A DNA stretch of 64,000 nt from Burkholderia ambifaria (GTDB lineage Bacteria > Pseudomonadota > Gammaproteobacteria > Burkholderiales > Burkholderiaceae): NCBI RefSeq assembly GCF_001443045.1, contig NZ_LKPJ01000002.1:33267-97266 (forward strand), read 5' to 3'. A program made the position numbers and the translations under genes. This document shows, one piece after another, positions 1 to 8,784 of the stretch. How positions within the stretch are numbered: the stretch's first letter is position 1; each line of letters starts with the position of its first letter. The notes beneath the pieces were generated by a model. That model was not told the DNA's origin. It searched no databases and saw only the letters and a program-made list of their open reading frames with translations.

Positions 1-266
1 ATCCCGTGTACCGCGCGCCGCTCGAAGCGGTATGGAACGACGAGGTGATGCCGGTGTTCGATGCGCTCGGCGAACACGACGCGGCGCTGGCGTACCTGGA
101 CGAGGTGCGCGACCGGTTCTCGAATCCGTTCCTTGCGCATCGGCTTGCCGATATCGCGGGCAATCACGACATGAAGAAGGCGCGGCGCCTGCGCCCGGCG
201 GTCGAGCTGGCGCGCACGCTGAAGCTGCCGATCGGTCAGCCGCACCTGACCGCGGCGCTCGGATGA
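1..266 (+). CDS. C-terminal end of a mannitol-dehydrogenase/tagaturonate-reductase-like oxidoreductase (partial)
   Basis: The frame is open from the window edge to a TGA at 264-266, so only about the last 88 residues are seen. The segment has an Asn-Pro-Phe-Leu ... His-Arg-Leu-Ala-Asp-Ile-Ala stretch followed by a basic region, which resembles the C-terminal domain of the polyol dehydrogenase family that includes mannitol dehydrogenase, UxaB and UxuB. These enzymes use NAD(P)H to interconvert hexuronates or ketoses and polyols or aldonates. Position just before a fuconate-dehydratase-type enolase and a UxaA-type dehydratase supports a role in sugar-acid breakdown. No Rossmann domain is visible because it lies upstream of the window, so the family call rests on the tail and on context only. 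Confidence 0.5.
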   Translation, partial: PVYRAPLEAVWNDEVMPVFDALGEHDAALAYLDEVRDRFSNPFLAHRLADIAGNHDMKKARRLRPAVELARTLKLPIGQPHLTAALG

Positions 267-331
267 ACGCTCGCGGCGCAGCGGTCCGCCGCCGCACGCG
301 ATGAAGTGAAATGAAATGGAGACACGCAAGG

Positions 332-1639
332 ATGACGACACGCATTATCGATGTGCAGGTCCGTGACATTCGCTTTCCGACCTCGAAGAGCATGGACGGC
401 TCGGACGCGATGAACGGCAATTCCGACTATTCGGCCACCTACGTGACGCTCGTCACCGACGCGGGCAACGGCATCCAGGGACACGGGCTGACGTTTACGA
501 TCGGCCGCGGCAACGAGCTGTGCGTCGAGGCCGCCCACGCGCTCGCGAAGCTGTTCGTGATCGGTCGCTCGCTCGAGGAGATCACGGCCGACTTCGGCGC
601 GTACTGGCACGAGATGGTTGCCGGCGACTGCCAGTTGCGCTGGGTCGGCCCGGAGAAGGGCGTGGTGCATCTCGCAACGGCGGCGCTGATCAACGCGATC
701 TGGGATCTCTGGGCCAAGACGGCACGCAAGCCGGTCTGGAAATTCCTGGTCGACATGCCGCCCGAACAGCTCGTGAGCTGCATCGACTTCACGTACATCG
801 ACGACGTGCTGACGCGCGAGGAAGCCGTCGCGATGCTGCGCCGGGCCGCACCGGGCAAGGCGCAGCGCGAGCGGGAGATGCACGAGCACGGCTTTCCCGG
901 CTACACGACGGCGGCCGGCTGGCTGGGGTATTCCGAGGACAAGATGCGCGCGCTCGCCCGCGCGGCGGTGGCGGATGGCTGGACCCACCTGAAGCAGAAG
1001 GTCGGCGCGGATCTCGCGCAGGACGTGCGGCGCGCGGCCATCCTGCGCGAGGAACTCGGCTGGGACCGCAAGCTGATGATGGACGCGAACCAGAACTGGG
1101 GCGTCGACGAGGCCATCGCGAACATGCGGGTGCTCGCCCGGTTCGATCCGTGGTGGATCGAGGAGCCCACCAGCCCCGACGACATTCTCGGCCACGCCGC
1201 GATCCGGCAGCGGATCGGGCCGATCGGTGTCGCGACCGGCGAGCACGCGCACAACCGCGTGATGTTCAAGCAGTTCTTCCAGGCCGGCGCGCTCGATTTC
1301 TGCCAGCTCGATCCCGCGCGGCTCGGCGGGCTCAACGAAGTGCTCGCCGTCGTGCTGATGGCGGCGAAGTTCGGCGTGCCGGTATGTCCGCACGGCGGCG
1401 GCGTCGGTTTGTGCCAGTACTCGCAGAACATCGTGATGTTCGACTACATCGCGGTGTCGGGCTCGCTGGAGCGGCGCGTGCTCGAATACGTCGACCATCT
1501 TCACGAGCATTTCGAGGCGCCGATCGCGATTCGCCGCGGGCGCTACATACCGCAGGAGGCGCCCGGCTACGGCGTCACGATGAAGCAGGCTTCGCTCGAT
1601 GCATACGCCTATCCGGACGGGCCCGAATGGCGCGCGTAA
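332..1639 (+). CDS. fucD: L-fuconate dehydratase-type enolase superfamily enzyme
   Basis: 435-aa member of the mandelate racemase/enolase superfamily, closest in layout to L-fuconate dehydratase, which removes water from L-fuconate to give 2-keto-3-deoxy-L-fuconate. Visible active-site elements are Lys-Gln-Lys at 221-223 (general base), metal ligands Asp251, Glu277/278 and Glu304, and His354 in a Cys-Pro-His-Gly-Gly-Gly-Val-Gly motif. The N-terminal capping domain starts with an Arg-Phe-Pro-Thr-Ser motif followed by Asp-Gly-Ser-Asp-Ala-Met, typical of this subgroup. I chose the ATG at 332 because GGAG lies 10 bases upstream; an ATG at 311 would add seven unconserved residues. It is followed by a transporter 47 bases downstream and probably forms an operon with it. 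The exact sugar acid could be another 6-deoxy or hexonic acid. Confidence 0.82.
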   Translation: MTTRIIDVQVRDIRFPTSKSMDGSDAMNGNSDYSATYVTLVTDAGNGIQGHGLTFTIGRGNELCVEAAHALAKLFVIGRSLEEITADFGAYWHEMVAGDCQLRWVGPEKGVVHLATAALINAIWDLWAKTARKPVWKFLVDMPPEQLVSCIDFTYIDDVLTREEAVAMLRRAAPGKAQREREMHEHGFPGYTTAAGWLGYSEDKMRALARAAVADGWTHLKQKVGADLAQDVRRAAILREELGWDRKLMMDANQNWGVDEAIANMRVLARFDPWWIEEPTSPDDILGHAAIRQRIGPIGVATGEHAHNRVMFKQFFQAGALDFCQLDPARLGGLNEVLAVVLMAAKFGVPVCPHGGGVGLCQYSQNIVMFDYIAVSGSLERRVLEYVDHLHEHFEAPIAIRRGRYIPQEAPGYGVTMKQASLDAYAYPDGPEWRA

Positions 1640-1686
1640 GCGGATAGCGGACAGGCATCACGACAAGAATCATTCCGGAGACAACG

Positions 1687-3024
1687 ATGGATCACGATCC
1701 GCATCAATCGAAGCACCTTGCCAGCGCGGTCAGGAAGGCCGCGCTCCGGCTCCTGCCGTTCCTCACGCTGATGTACGCGCTGGCGTTCATCGATCGCGCG
1801 AACGTCGGTTTCGCGAAGATCGCCTATCAGGCCGATACGGGCCTGAGCGATGCGGCATTCGCATTCGGCGCCGGCATTTTCTTCATCGGTTACGCGCTGT
1901 TCGAAGTGCCGAGCAACCTCATCATGAATCGCGTCGGCGCGCGGGTCTGGATGAGCCGGATCATGGTGACGTGGGGGCTCGTGTCGGCCTCGATGATGGT
2001 CGCGCATACGCCGACGCAGTTCTACACGATCCGCTTCCTGCTCGGCGCGGCCGAGGCCGGATTCTTTCCCGGGATCATCCTGTACCTGACCTACTGGTTT
2101 CCCGCGAAGGGGCGTGCGCGTGCGCTGGGGCTGTTCTACTTCGGCGTGCCGATCGCGATGCTGATCGGCAACCCGCTGTCGGGCTTCCTGTTGCAGATGC
2201 ATGACGTGTTCGGCTTGCGCAACTGGCAATGGATGTACGTGGTCGAGGGGCTGATGGCGACCGTGGTGGGCGTGATCGCGTTCTTCTACCTGACGAGCCG
2301 GCCGAAGGACGCGCGCTGGCTGACCGATGACGAGAAGCGCGCGTTGTGCGATACGCTCGACGCGGAAGAGCGCGCGAAATCGCGGCATCTGTCCGCGGCC
2401 GTGTTCGGTGTGCTGAAGGACCGCCGTGTGCTGACGTTCATTGCCGCGTACTTCTGCATCCAGATCGGCAATGCGCCGCTCGCGTTCTACCTGCCGTCGA
2501 AATTCGCCGCGACGATGGGCACCCAGATCGACGGAAAGATCGGGTTGCTGCTGATGATCCCGTGGCTGTGCACGATTGCGGCGATGATCGTCGCCACGCG
2601 TTTCGCGGATCGCCACGACAACCATCTGCAGGTGGCGACCGGCATGCTGACGGTCGGGATTCTCGCGTTCGCCTCGGTATCCGTGATCAATACGCCGGTG
2701 CTCGCGCTGCTCGCCTTCTGCATCGCGATTCCCGGGCTGGTCGCGTGCCAGCCGGTGTTCTGGTGCCTGCCGACGCGTTATCTCGGCGGGACGGGCGCGG
2801 CGAGCGGCATCGCGTTCATCGTGTCGATCGGCAATCTCGGCGGTTTCGTGTCGCCGCAGATCAAGGCGTTCGCGGACGCGGTGTCGCACGATTCGCGCAC
2901 GGGCTTCGTCGTGGTGGCCGCATTGTGTTTCGTCAGCGTGCTGCTGCTGCGCTCGTTGCGCGGGATCGAGCACGCGGCCGAGGAGCGCACCGCGGGCGGC
3001 GCGCAGGCCGGCTCGCATCGATGA
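1687..3024 (+). CDS. MFS transporter, anion:cation symporter (ACS) family
   Basis: 445-aa integral membrane protein with about 12 hydrophobic segments. The N-terminal stretch reading Asp-Arg-Ala-Asn-Val-Gly-Phe-Ala is the ACS-family signature used by hexuronate, galactonate, glucarate and phthalate/tartrate importers. A GGAG ribosome site sits 6 bases before the ATG. It lies between a fuconate-type dehydratase and a UxaA-type dehydratase, so uptake of the sugar acid handled by those enzymes is the likely job. The substrate cannot be read from sequence alone. Confidence 0.85.
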   Translation: MDHDPHQSKHLASAVRKAALRLLPFLTLMYALAFIDRANVGFAKIAYQADTGLSDAAFAFGAGIFFIGYALFEVPSNLIMNRVGARVWMSRIMVTWGLVSASMMVAHTPTQFYTIRFLLGAAEAGFFPGIILYLTYWFPAKGRARALGLFYFGVPIAMLIGNPLSGFLLQMHDVFGLRNWQWMYVVEGLMATVVGVIAFFYLTSRPKDARWLTDDEKRALCDTLDAEERAKSRHLSAAVFGVLKDRRVLTFIAAYFCIQIGNAPLAFYLPSKFAATMGTQIDGKIGLLLMIPWLCTIAAMIVATRFADRHDNHLQVATGMLTVGILAFASVSVINTPVLALLAFCIAIPGLVACQPVFWCLPTRYLGGTGAASGIAFIVSIGNLGGFVSPQIKAFADAVSHDSRTGFVVVAALCFVSVLLLRSLRGIEHAAEERTAGGAQAGSHR

Positions 3025-3094
3025 ACCATTCGCCGGCGCGCGCGATGTCGCGCGCCGATGACGAACAACCCGTCAGGGATCCAGGATCACCTTC

Positions 3095-4636
3095 ATGTCC
3101 TTCCACGTTACCGAACCGGCCGCGATCCGGCTGCATCCGAACGATGACGTCGTGATCGCGACGCGCCAGCTCGTGTCAGGCGCGCGGATCGCATCCGAGG
3201 CGCTCGTCGTTGCCGGCCTGGTGCCGCCCGGCCACAAGATCGCGACTCGCGACATCGCGATAGGCGAGCCGGTCAGGCGCTACAACCAGATCATCGGCGT
3301 CGCGCGCGAGGCGATCGCGCGCGGCCATCATGTACACGTGCACAACCTCGGCATGGTCGAGTTCGCGCGCGAGCACGCGTTCGGCGCCGGCGCGATCCCG
3401 ACGCACTACGACGAAACGCCGGCAACCTTCATGGGCATTCGTCGTGACGACGGCCGCATCGCGACCCGCAATTACATCGGCATACTGACGAGCGTCAATT
3501 GCTCCGCGACGGTGGCGCGCGCGATCGCCGATCATTTCCGGCGCGACGTGCGCCCGCAGGCGCTGGCCGACTATCCGGCCGTCGATGGCGTGGTCGCGCT
3601 CACGCACGGGCTCGGCTGCGGGATCGATTCGCAGGGGGATGGCATCGCGATTCTTCGCCGTACGCTGGCGGGCTACGCCGCGCATCCGAACTTCCACTCG
3701 GTGCTGTTCATCGGCCTCGGCTGCGAGACCAACCAGATCGGCGACGTGCTGCGCGAAGGCGGGCAGGCGGACGCCGCGCGCCTGCGCCATTTCACGATCC
3801 AGGAGAGCGGCGGCACGCGCAAGACGATCGAGCGCGGCATCGCGACGATCACGGAGATGCTCGCGGACGCGAACCGCGTGGCGCGTGTCCCGATGCCGGC
3901 GGCGCATCTCGTGGTGGGCCTCCAGTGCGGCGGCTCGGACGGCTACTCGGGCATTTCGGCAAATCCCGCGCTGGGTGCGGCAGTCGACCGGCTGGTGCGG
4001 CAGGGCGGCACGGCGATCCTTTCCGAAACCCCCGAGATCTACGGCGCCGAGCATCTGCTCACCCGGCGCGCGGTCAGCCGGGACGTCGGCGAGAAGCTGC
4101 TCGCGCGAATCGCATGGTGGGAAGCGTATTGCGCGCGTCACGGCGCGGCGCTGGACAACAATCCGTCGGCCGGCAACAAGGCGGGCGGGCTCACGACGAT
4201 TCTCGAGAAATCGCTCGGCGCGATCGCGAAGGCCGGGACCACGAATCTCGTCGACGTCTACGAATACGCGCAACGGATCGACGCGCGCGGCCTCGTCTTC
4301 ATGGATTCGCCCGGCTACGACCCGATGTCTGCGACAGGGCAGGTCGCATCGGGCGCGAACCTGATCTGCTTCACGACAGGCCGGGGGTCGGCATACGGCT
4401 GCGCGCCGTCGCCGTCGCTGAAGCTCGCGACGAATACGGCGCTATGGACGCGCCAGGCGGACGACATCGATATCGATTGCGGTGGCGTGATCGACGGCAC
4501 GTCGAGCGTCGACCAGCTCGGCGCCGACATCTTCCGCGCGATGCTCGACTGTGCGTCGGGCCAGCGCTCGAAAAGCGAACTGCATGGCTATGGGCAGAAC
4601 GAGTTCGTGCCGTGGCAGGTCGGCGTGATCACGTAA
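3095..4636 (+). CDS. UxaA-family altronate/galactarate-type dehydratase
   Basis: 513-aa protein with an N-terminal SAF domain (about residues 1-95) followed by the long UxaA/GarD catalytic region (about 110-510). The family uses Fe(II) or Mn(II) to dehydrate aldonates or aldarates such as D-altronate, giving 2-keto-3-deoxy acids. Conserved blocks seen are the Arg-Asn-Tyr-Ile-Gly motif near 127, His-Gly-Leu-Gly-Cys near 170, Gly-Leu-Gly-Cys-Glu-Thr-Asn near 207 and Gly-Leu-Gln-Cys-Gly-Gly-Ser-Asp near 275. It is the last gene of the rightward sugar-acid run. Having this dehydratase beside a fuconate-type enolase is unusual, since both enzymes dehydrate acids, so the two may act on different stereoisomers. 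Confidence 0.8.
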   Translation: MSFHVTEPAAIRLHPNDDVVIATRQLVSGARIASEALVVAGLVPPGHKIATRDIAIGEPVRRYNQIIGVAREAIARGHHVHVHNLGMVEFAREHAFGAGAIPTHYDETPATFMGIRRDDGRIATRNYIGILTSVNCSATVARAIADHFRRDVRPQALADYPAVDGVVALTHGLGCGIDSQGDGIAILRRTLAGYAAHPNFHSVLFIGLGCETNQIGDVLREGGQADAARLRHFTIQESGGTRKTIERGIATITEMLADANRVARVPMPAAHLVVGLQCGGSDGYSGISANPALGAAVDRLVRQGGTAILSETPEIYGAEHLLTRRAVSRDVGEKLLARIAWWEAYCARHGAALDNNPSAGNKAGGLTTILEKSLGAIAKAGTTNLVDVYEYAQRIDARGLVFMDSPGYDPMSATGQVASGANLICFTTGRGSAYGCAPSPSLKLATNTALWTRQADDIDIDCGGVIDGTSSVDQLGADIFRAMLDCASGQRSKSELHGYGQNEFVPWQVGVIT

Positions 4637-4650
4637 CCGCACCTGGCGCG

Positions 4651-4696
4651 CGTGCGGCAAACCGCACGTGTCGCGAGGCCGTGCCGCACGCGCGAC
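4651..4696. terminator. possible hairpins between convergent genes
   Basis: Two inverted repeats lie in the 73-base gap between the UxaA-type gene and the convergent LysR gene: a 7-bp stem (4651-4657 with 4662-4668, 4-base loop) and a 6-bp stem (4670-4675 with 4691-4696). Neither is followed by a T run, so these are only candidate termination structures in very GC-rich DNA. Confidence 0.3.
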
Positions 4697-4709
4697 AGGC
4701 GGCGTCCGC

Positions 4710-5606
4710 TCAGGCCGGCGCGACGCCCGCCGCGCCCTTGCGCTCGTCCGCGATCCAGTCGCCGAACAGCTGGATCTTCTGCTGCTGTTCGGCACCGCCC
4801 GGATACACGAAGTAATAGCCCATCCCGGTCGGCAACGAAATGTCGAACGGCATCACCAGCCGGTGCGCCGCCACGCTTTCGTTCGCGAGCGTCCGGTCGC
4901 CGATCGCGACGCCGTAACCGTCGATCGCCGCGTGCGTCGCGAGATCCAGCGTTTCGAAGCTCAAGCCGCGCGTCGAGTCGACGTGTGGCGCGCCCGCATG
5001 GTCGAGCCACCGCTTCCAGTCGCGGTGATCGCGCGTCGGATGCAGCAGCGTATGGCCAGCCAGGTCGTCGAGGTTCGCGAGCGGCTGCCGCTCCGGCAGG
5101 CTTGGCGCGCAGACCGGCGTGAGCCGTTCCTCGAACAACGGGATCGCATGCATGTCGGGGCCGCCGCCGGCCGCGTAGATCACCGCGGCGTCGAACGGTT
5201 CCATGCGGAAATCGACGTGATGATCCCAGGTCGTCGTGATCTGCACCTGGAGCTCGGGATGCTCGGCCTGGAACCGCATGATGCGCGGCAGCATCCACTG
5301 CATCATGCAGGTCGGCACCTTCAGCGCGAGTTCGGTGCGCCTGCGCGAAAGGCGCATCGAGACCTCCTCGATGCGCGCGAAGCTTTCGCGCACCGTCGGC
5401 AGCAGGAGTTCGCCTTCGGCCGTCAGCGTCAGCCCCTTGGGCGTGCGCTTGAACAGCGCAAACTGATAGAAGCCCTCGAGCGCGAGGATTTGCCGGCTCA
5501 CGGCGCCCTGGGTCAGGCACAGGTGCTCGGCGGCGCGCGTGAAGCTGCCGTGACGGGCGACGATGTCGAAGATCTGCAGCGCGTTGAGGGAAGGAAGTCG
5601 TTTCAT
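4710..5606 (-). CDS. LysR-family transcriptional regulator (GcvA-like)
   Basis: 298-aa LysR-type regulator. Residues 1-65 form the winged helix-turn-helix, with Gly-Ser-Phe-Thr-Arg-Ala-Ala-Glu-His-Leu and Gln-Gly-Ala-Val-Ser-Arg-Gln typical of the GcvA/AmpR branch; residues 90-295 form the periplasmic-binding-protein-like effector domain. It is the last gene of a leftward series that begins with the AruI-like decarboxylase, 76 bases after the ABC ATPase gene. It is also convergent with the sugar-acid run. It is a candidate for binding the shared motif upstream of 12772 and 16085, but this is inference. The effector is unknown. Confidence 0.85.
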   Translation of the reverse strand: MKRLPSLNALQIFDIVARHGSFTRAAEHLCLTQGAVSRQILALEGFYQFALFKRTPKGLTLTAEGELLLPTVRESFARIEEVSMRLSRRRTELALKVPTCMMQWMLPRIMRFQAEHPELQVQITTTWDHHVDFRMEPFDAAVIYAAGGGPDMHAIPLFEERLTPVCAPSLPERQPLANLDDLAGHTLLHPTRDHRDWKRWLDHAGAPHVDSTRGLSFETLDLATHAAIDGYGVAIGDRTLANESVAAHRLVMPFDISLPTGMGYYFVYPGGAEQQQKIQLFGDWIADERKGAAGVAPA

Positions 5607-5682
5607 CGGGACGGCGGGTTCCGGAAATGGCGGCCGGCGGGGCGCGTCGCGTCGTGCGGCACGATGCGCCGTCGCGCATTGC

Positions 5683-6408
5683 TCAGTGCAGGATTTTCGC
5701 GAGGAAGTCTTTCGCGCGATCCGACTTCGGATTCGAGAAGAAATCGTCCTTGCGGTCGTCCTCGACGATCGCGCCCTTGTCCATGAAGATCACGCGATGG
5801 GCCACCTTCTTCGCGAAGCCCATCTCGTGCGTGACGACCATCATCGTCATCCCTTCCTGCGCGAGCTCGACCATCACGTCGAGCACTTCGTTGATCATTT
5901 CCGGATCGAGCGCCGACGTCGGTTCGTCGAACAGCATCGCGATCGGGTCCATCGACAGCGCGCGCGCGATCGCCACCCGCTGCTGCTGGCCGCCCGACAA
6001 CTGGCCCGGAAACTTGTGCGCATGCGCCTTCAGGCCGACGCGATCGAGCAGCTTCATGCCCTTCTCGTTCGCCTCGTCCTTGCCGCGGCCGAGCACCTTG
6101 ACCTGCGCGAGCGTGAGGTTCTCGGTGATCGACAGGTGCGGGAACAGCTCGAAATGCTGGAACACCATCCCGACCTTCGAGCGCAGCTTCGACAGGTTCG
6201 TCTTCCTGTCGCCGACCGACTGGTTGTTCACGAGGATCTCGCCCTGCTGGAACGGCTCGAGGCCGTTGACGGTCTTGATCAGCGTCGACTTGCCCGAACC
6301 CGACGGGCCGCACACGACGACCACTTCGCCTTTCCTGACCTCGGTCGTGCAATCGGCGAGGACCTGAAACTGGCCGTACCACTTCGAAACGTTGCTGATG
6401 GAAATCAT
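5683..6408 (-). CDS. polar amino acid ABC transporter ATPase (GltL/GlnQ type)
   Basis: 241-aa ABC ATPase. Walker A is Gly-Pro-Ser-Gly-Ser-Gly-Lys-Ser-Thr near residue 33; the signature Leu-Ser-Gly-Gly-Gln-Gln-Gln-Arg is near 136; Walker B ends in Phe-Asp-Glu-Pro-Thr-Ser-Ala-Leu-Asp near 160; the switch His is in Val-Thr-His-Glu-Met-Gly-Phe. Length and motifs are those of the PAAT family (glutamate, glutamine, arginine and histidine importers). Two permease genes and a binding-protein gene lie immediately upstream on the same strand, forming a complete importer. Confidence 0.9.
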   Translation of the reverse strand: MISISNVSKWYGQFQVLADCTTEVRKGEVVVVCGPSGSGKSTLIKTVNGLEPFQQGEILVNNQSVGDRKTNLSKLRSKVGMVFQHFELFPHLSITENLTLAQVKVLGRGKDEANEKGMKLLDRVGLKAHAHKFPGQLSGGQQQRVAIARALSMDPIAMLFDEPTSALDPEMINEVLDVMVELAQEGMTMMVVTHEMGFAKKVAHRVIFMDKGAIVEDDRKDDFFSNPKSDRAKDFLAKILH

Positions 6409-6448
6409 GGAGATACCTGGATCGTAATGAGGCGCGCGCGGCGCCGGT

Positions 6449-7105
6449 TCAGCGTGCCTTCGCGACGCGGTAGCGGCGTTCGAGCGCGCGGGCGTACCAC
6501 GTCAGCGGGAAGCACATCGCGAAGTAGAGCAGCGCGACCATCGCGTAGATCGGAAACGGCTTGAATACCGCGTTGGTGATGATGTTGCCGGTTTTCGTCA
6601 GTTCGGTCAGCCCGATGATCGACGTGAGCGCGGTGCTCTTCACCGCCTGCACGAGGAAGCCGACGGTCGGCGGCAGCGCGATCTTCCATGCCTGCGGCCA
6701 CACCACGTAGCGCAATTGCTGGGTCCACGTCATGCCGAGGCTGGCCGCCGCGTTCCACTGGCCGCGCGGTACCGCGTCGACGCAGCCGCGCCAGATGTCG
6801 GCCAGATAGGCGCTGGCGTTCAGCGTCAGCACGACCGACGCGGCGACCCACGGCGTCACGTCGATACCGACGAGCGGCAGTCCGAAGAAGCCGAGGAACA
6901 GCTGCATCAGCAACGGCGTGCCCTGAAACACCTCGACGTAGAGGATCACGAAGCGGCGCAGCGCGGCCGACGCCGAGATGCGCATCGCCAGCAGCGCGAA
7001 CCCGGCGACGCTGCCGCCGACGAACGTGATCAGCGACAGCAGCACGGTCCAGCGCGCGGCGAGCAGCAGGTTCCATGCAATATCCTGGAAGGTGAATTCG
7101 ATCAT
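6449..7105 (-). CDS. polar amino acid ABC transporter permease (GltK/HisM type)
   Basis: 218-aa inner-membrane permease with about five hydrophobic segments and the EAA-type loop near residues 130-150 (Ala-Ala-Ala-Ser-Leu-Gly-Met-Thr ... Pro-Gln-Ala) that contacts the ATPase. The start ATG overlaps the stop of the upstream permease gene by 4 bases (7102-7105), indicating translational coupling. It pairs with the permease at 7102-7866 and the ATPase at 5683-6408. Confidence 0.88.
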   Translation of the reverse strand: MIEFTFQDIAWNLLLAARWTVLLSLITFVGGSVAGFALLAMRISASAALRRFVILYVEVFQGTPLLMQLFLGFFGLPLVGIDVTPWVAASVVLTLNASAYLADIWRGCVDAVPRGQWNAAASLGMTWTQQLRYVVWPQAWKIALPPTVGFLVQAVKSTALTSIIGLTELTKTGNIITNAVFKPFPIYAMVALLYFAMCFPLTWYARALERRYRVAKAR

Positions 7106-7866
7106 CGTGCACGCTCCGTGGGAAGGCGGGTTTCAGGGGAGCGGGCGCGCCACGTGAAGCGGGCAACCCGGGTGCGCCGCGGCGCGGCAGCCGCGCCGCG
7201 CGCCGCGCGGCCCGAGAACAGCCGCCGGGCGACGCGATTGAGCAGCATGCGCAGCGCGATCGACAGCAGCAGGTAGATCGCGGTCACGACGATGTAGATC
7301 TCGAACGCCCGGAAATTGCGCGACTGGATGAAGTTCGCCGCATAGGTGAGGTCGGGCACCGAGATCTGCGAGACGACCGCGGAGCCGAGCATCACGATCA
7401 GCACCTGCCCGAGCAGCGCGGGGTACACGTTCGCGAGCGCTTGCGGCAGCACGACGTGACCGAACACCTGCCGGCCGTGCAGCCCGAGCGCGCGCGCGGC
7501 CTGCACCTGCCCGTGCGGCACCGATTCGATGCCGGCGCGCAGGATCTCGACCGCATACGCGCCGAGGTTGACCGTCATGGCCAGCACGGCCGCCTGCGCC
7601 TCGTCGATATGCACGCCGATCCCGGGCAGCCCGAAGAAGATGAAGAACAGCTGGACCAGGAACGGCGTATTGCGGATCAACTCGACGTAGGCCGCGACGA
7701 GCGCGCGCGCCCAGCGCGGGCCGGCGAGCGCGATCCACGCACCGGCGGTGCCGATCAGGCCGCCCAGCACGGTGGCGGCTGCGGTGAGGCCGAGCGTCAC
7801 GCCGATGCCGCGCGCGAGCATGCCGGCGTAGAGGCCGAAATCGCTGAAGTCGAACACGTAGGTCAT
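7102..7866 (-). CDS. polar amino acid ABC transporter permease (GltJ/HisQ type)
   Basis: 254-aa inner-membrane permease of the His/Glu/Gln/Arg family. I chose the ATG at 7866, whose product begins Met-Thr-Tyr-Val-Phe-Asp-Phe, because the 31-residue extension upstream is basic and unconserved. The EAA loop is visible around 150-170 (Ala-Ala-Arg-Ala-Leu-Gly-Leu ... Pro-Gln-Ala-Leu). The basic, alanine-rich C-terminal tail (about 20 residues) is longer than usual. It is coupled to the next permease by a 4-base overlap. Confidence 0.87.
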   Translation of the reverse strand: MTYVFDFSDFGLYAGMLARGIGVTLGLTAAATVLGGLIGTAGAWIALAGPRWARALVAAYVELIRNTPFLVQLFFIFFGLPGIGVHIDEAQAAVLAMTVNLGAYAVEILRAGIESVPHGQVQAARALGLHGRQVFGHVVLPQALANVYPALLGQVLIVMLGSAVVSQISVPDLTYAANFIQSRNFRAFEIYIVVTAIYLLLSIALRMLLNRVARRLFSGRAARGAAAAPRRTRVARFTWRARSPETRLPTERAR

Positions 7867-7909
7867 CGCGATGCCTTTCGTCGTGAGTGCGGGGCGTGGG
7901 CGGTGCGCA

Positions 7910-8734
7910 TCACAGGTCGGCCGGCAATGCCGCGTGCAGCCACTTCTGCGACAACGCATTCAGCGTGCCGCTCTTCCTCGCGCCGGCGATCGCGTCGTTG
8001 ACCTTCTGCATCAGGCGCGGCTCGTTCTTGTTCAGGCCGACGTGATCGGGCGAACTGAACAGCGAGAACTTCTGCTCCGGATCGATCGACGGATGGCGCG
8101 CGATGATCGTCGCGCCGACGTCGTTGCCGACCACGAGCAGTTGCGCCTGTCCCGACAGAAACGCCGCGATCGCGCCGTTCGGGTCGTCGAAGCGCTTGAT
8201 CGTCGCGCTCGGCGGCGCGACCTTGCTGACGCTCAGATCCTCGAGCGTGCCGCGCGCGACCGCGATCGATTTGCCGGCGAGATCGGCGTTGCCCTTCACG
8301 GCCAGCGACTTCGGGCCGAACACCGCCAGGTAGTACGGTGCATACGCGTTCGAGAAGTCGATCACCTTCGCGCGTTCCGGCGTCTGTCCGACCGACAGCA
8401 GCATGTCGGCCTTGCGGTCGGCGAGATAGGCCATGCGGTTGTCGCCGGTGACCTGCACGAGTTCGACTTTCGCGTTGAGGGCCTTGCCGATCAGGTTCGC
8501 CATGTCGATGTCATAGCCTTGCGGTTTCATGTCGGGACCGATCGAGCCGAACGGCGGGTAGTCCTCGAACACGCCGATGCGCACGACGCCCGCTTTCGCG
8601 ATCGTATCGAGCGCGTCGGCATGCGCGAGCGGCGCGAAGGCGGCAAGGCCCGCCGTGCCGGCACAGGCGCAGAGGAGGACGGTACGGGCGAGCAGGCGCT
8701 GCACGTGACGGGTGGCTTGGGTCGTTGCGTTCAT
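7910..8734 (-). CDS. amino acid ABC transporter substrate-binding protein
   Basis: 274-aa periplasmic binding protein with a Sec signal peptide ending near Ala-His-Ala at about residue 35. The mature part has the SBP_bac_3 fold, including an early Val-Arg-Ile-Gly-Val-Phe-Glu-Asp-Tyr-Pro-Pro-Phe block and Gly-Tyr-Asp-Ile-Asp-Met-Ala, as in polar amino acid and opine receptors. The start at 8734 follows a GAGGATC ribosome site. It heads the Glt-type importer genes 7866 to 5683. The ligand is not identifiable from sequence. Confidence 0.86.
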   Translation of the reverse strand: MNATTQATRHVQRLLARTVLLCACAGTAGLAAFAPLAHADALDTIAKAGVVRIGVFEDYPPFGSIGPDMKPQGYDIDMANLIGKALNAKVELVQVTGDNRMAYLADRKADMLLSVGQTPERAKVIDFSNAYAPYYLAVFGPKSLAVKGNADLAGKSIAVARGTLEDLSVSKVAPPSATIKRFDDPNGAIAAFLSGQAQLLVVGNDVGATIIARHPSIDPEQKFSLFSSPDHVGLNKNEPRLMQKVNDAIAGARKSGTLNALSQKWLHAALPADL

Positions 8735-8784
8735 GGTGAGATCCTCGTTGCTGGACTGGACTGCGCGGGAGAAAGAAAAAGGGA

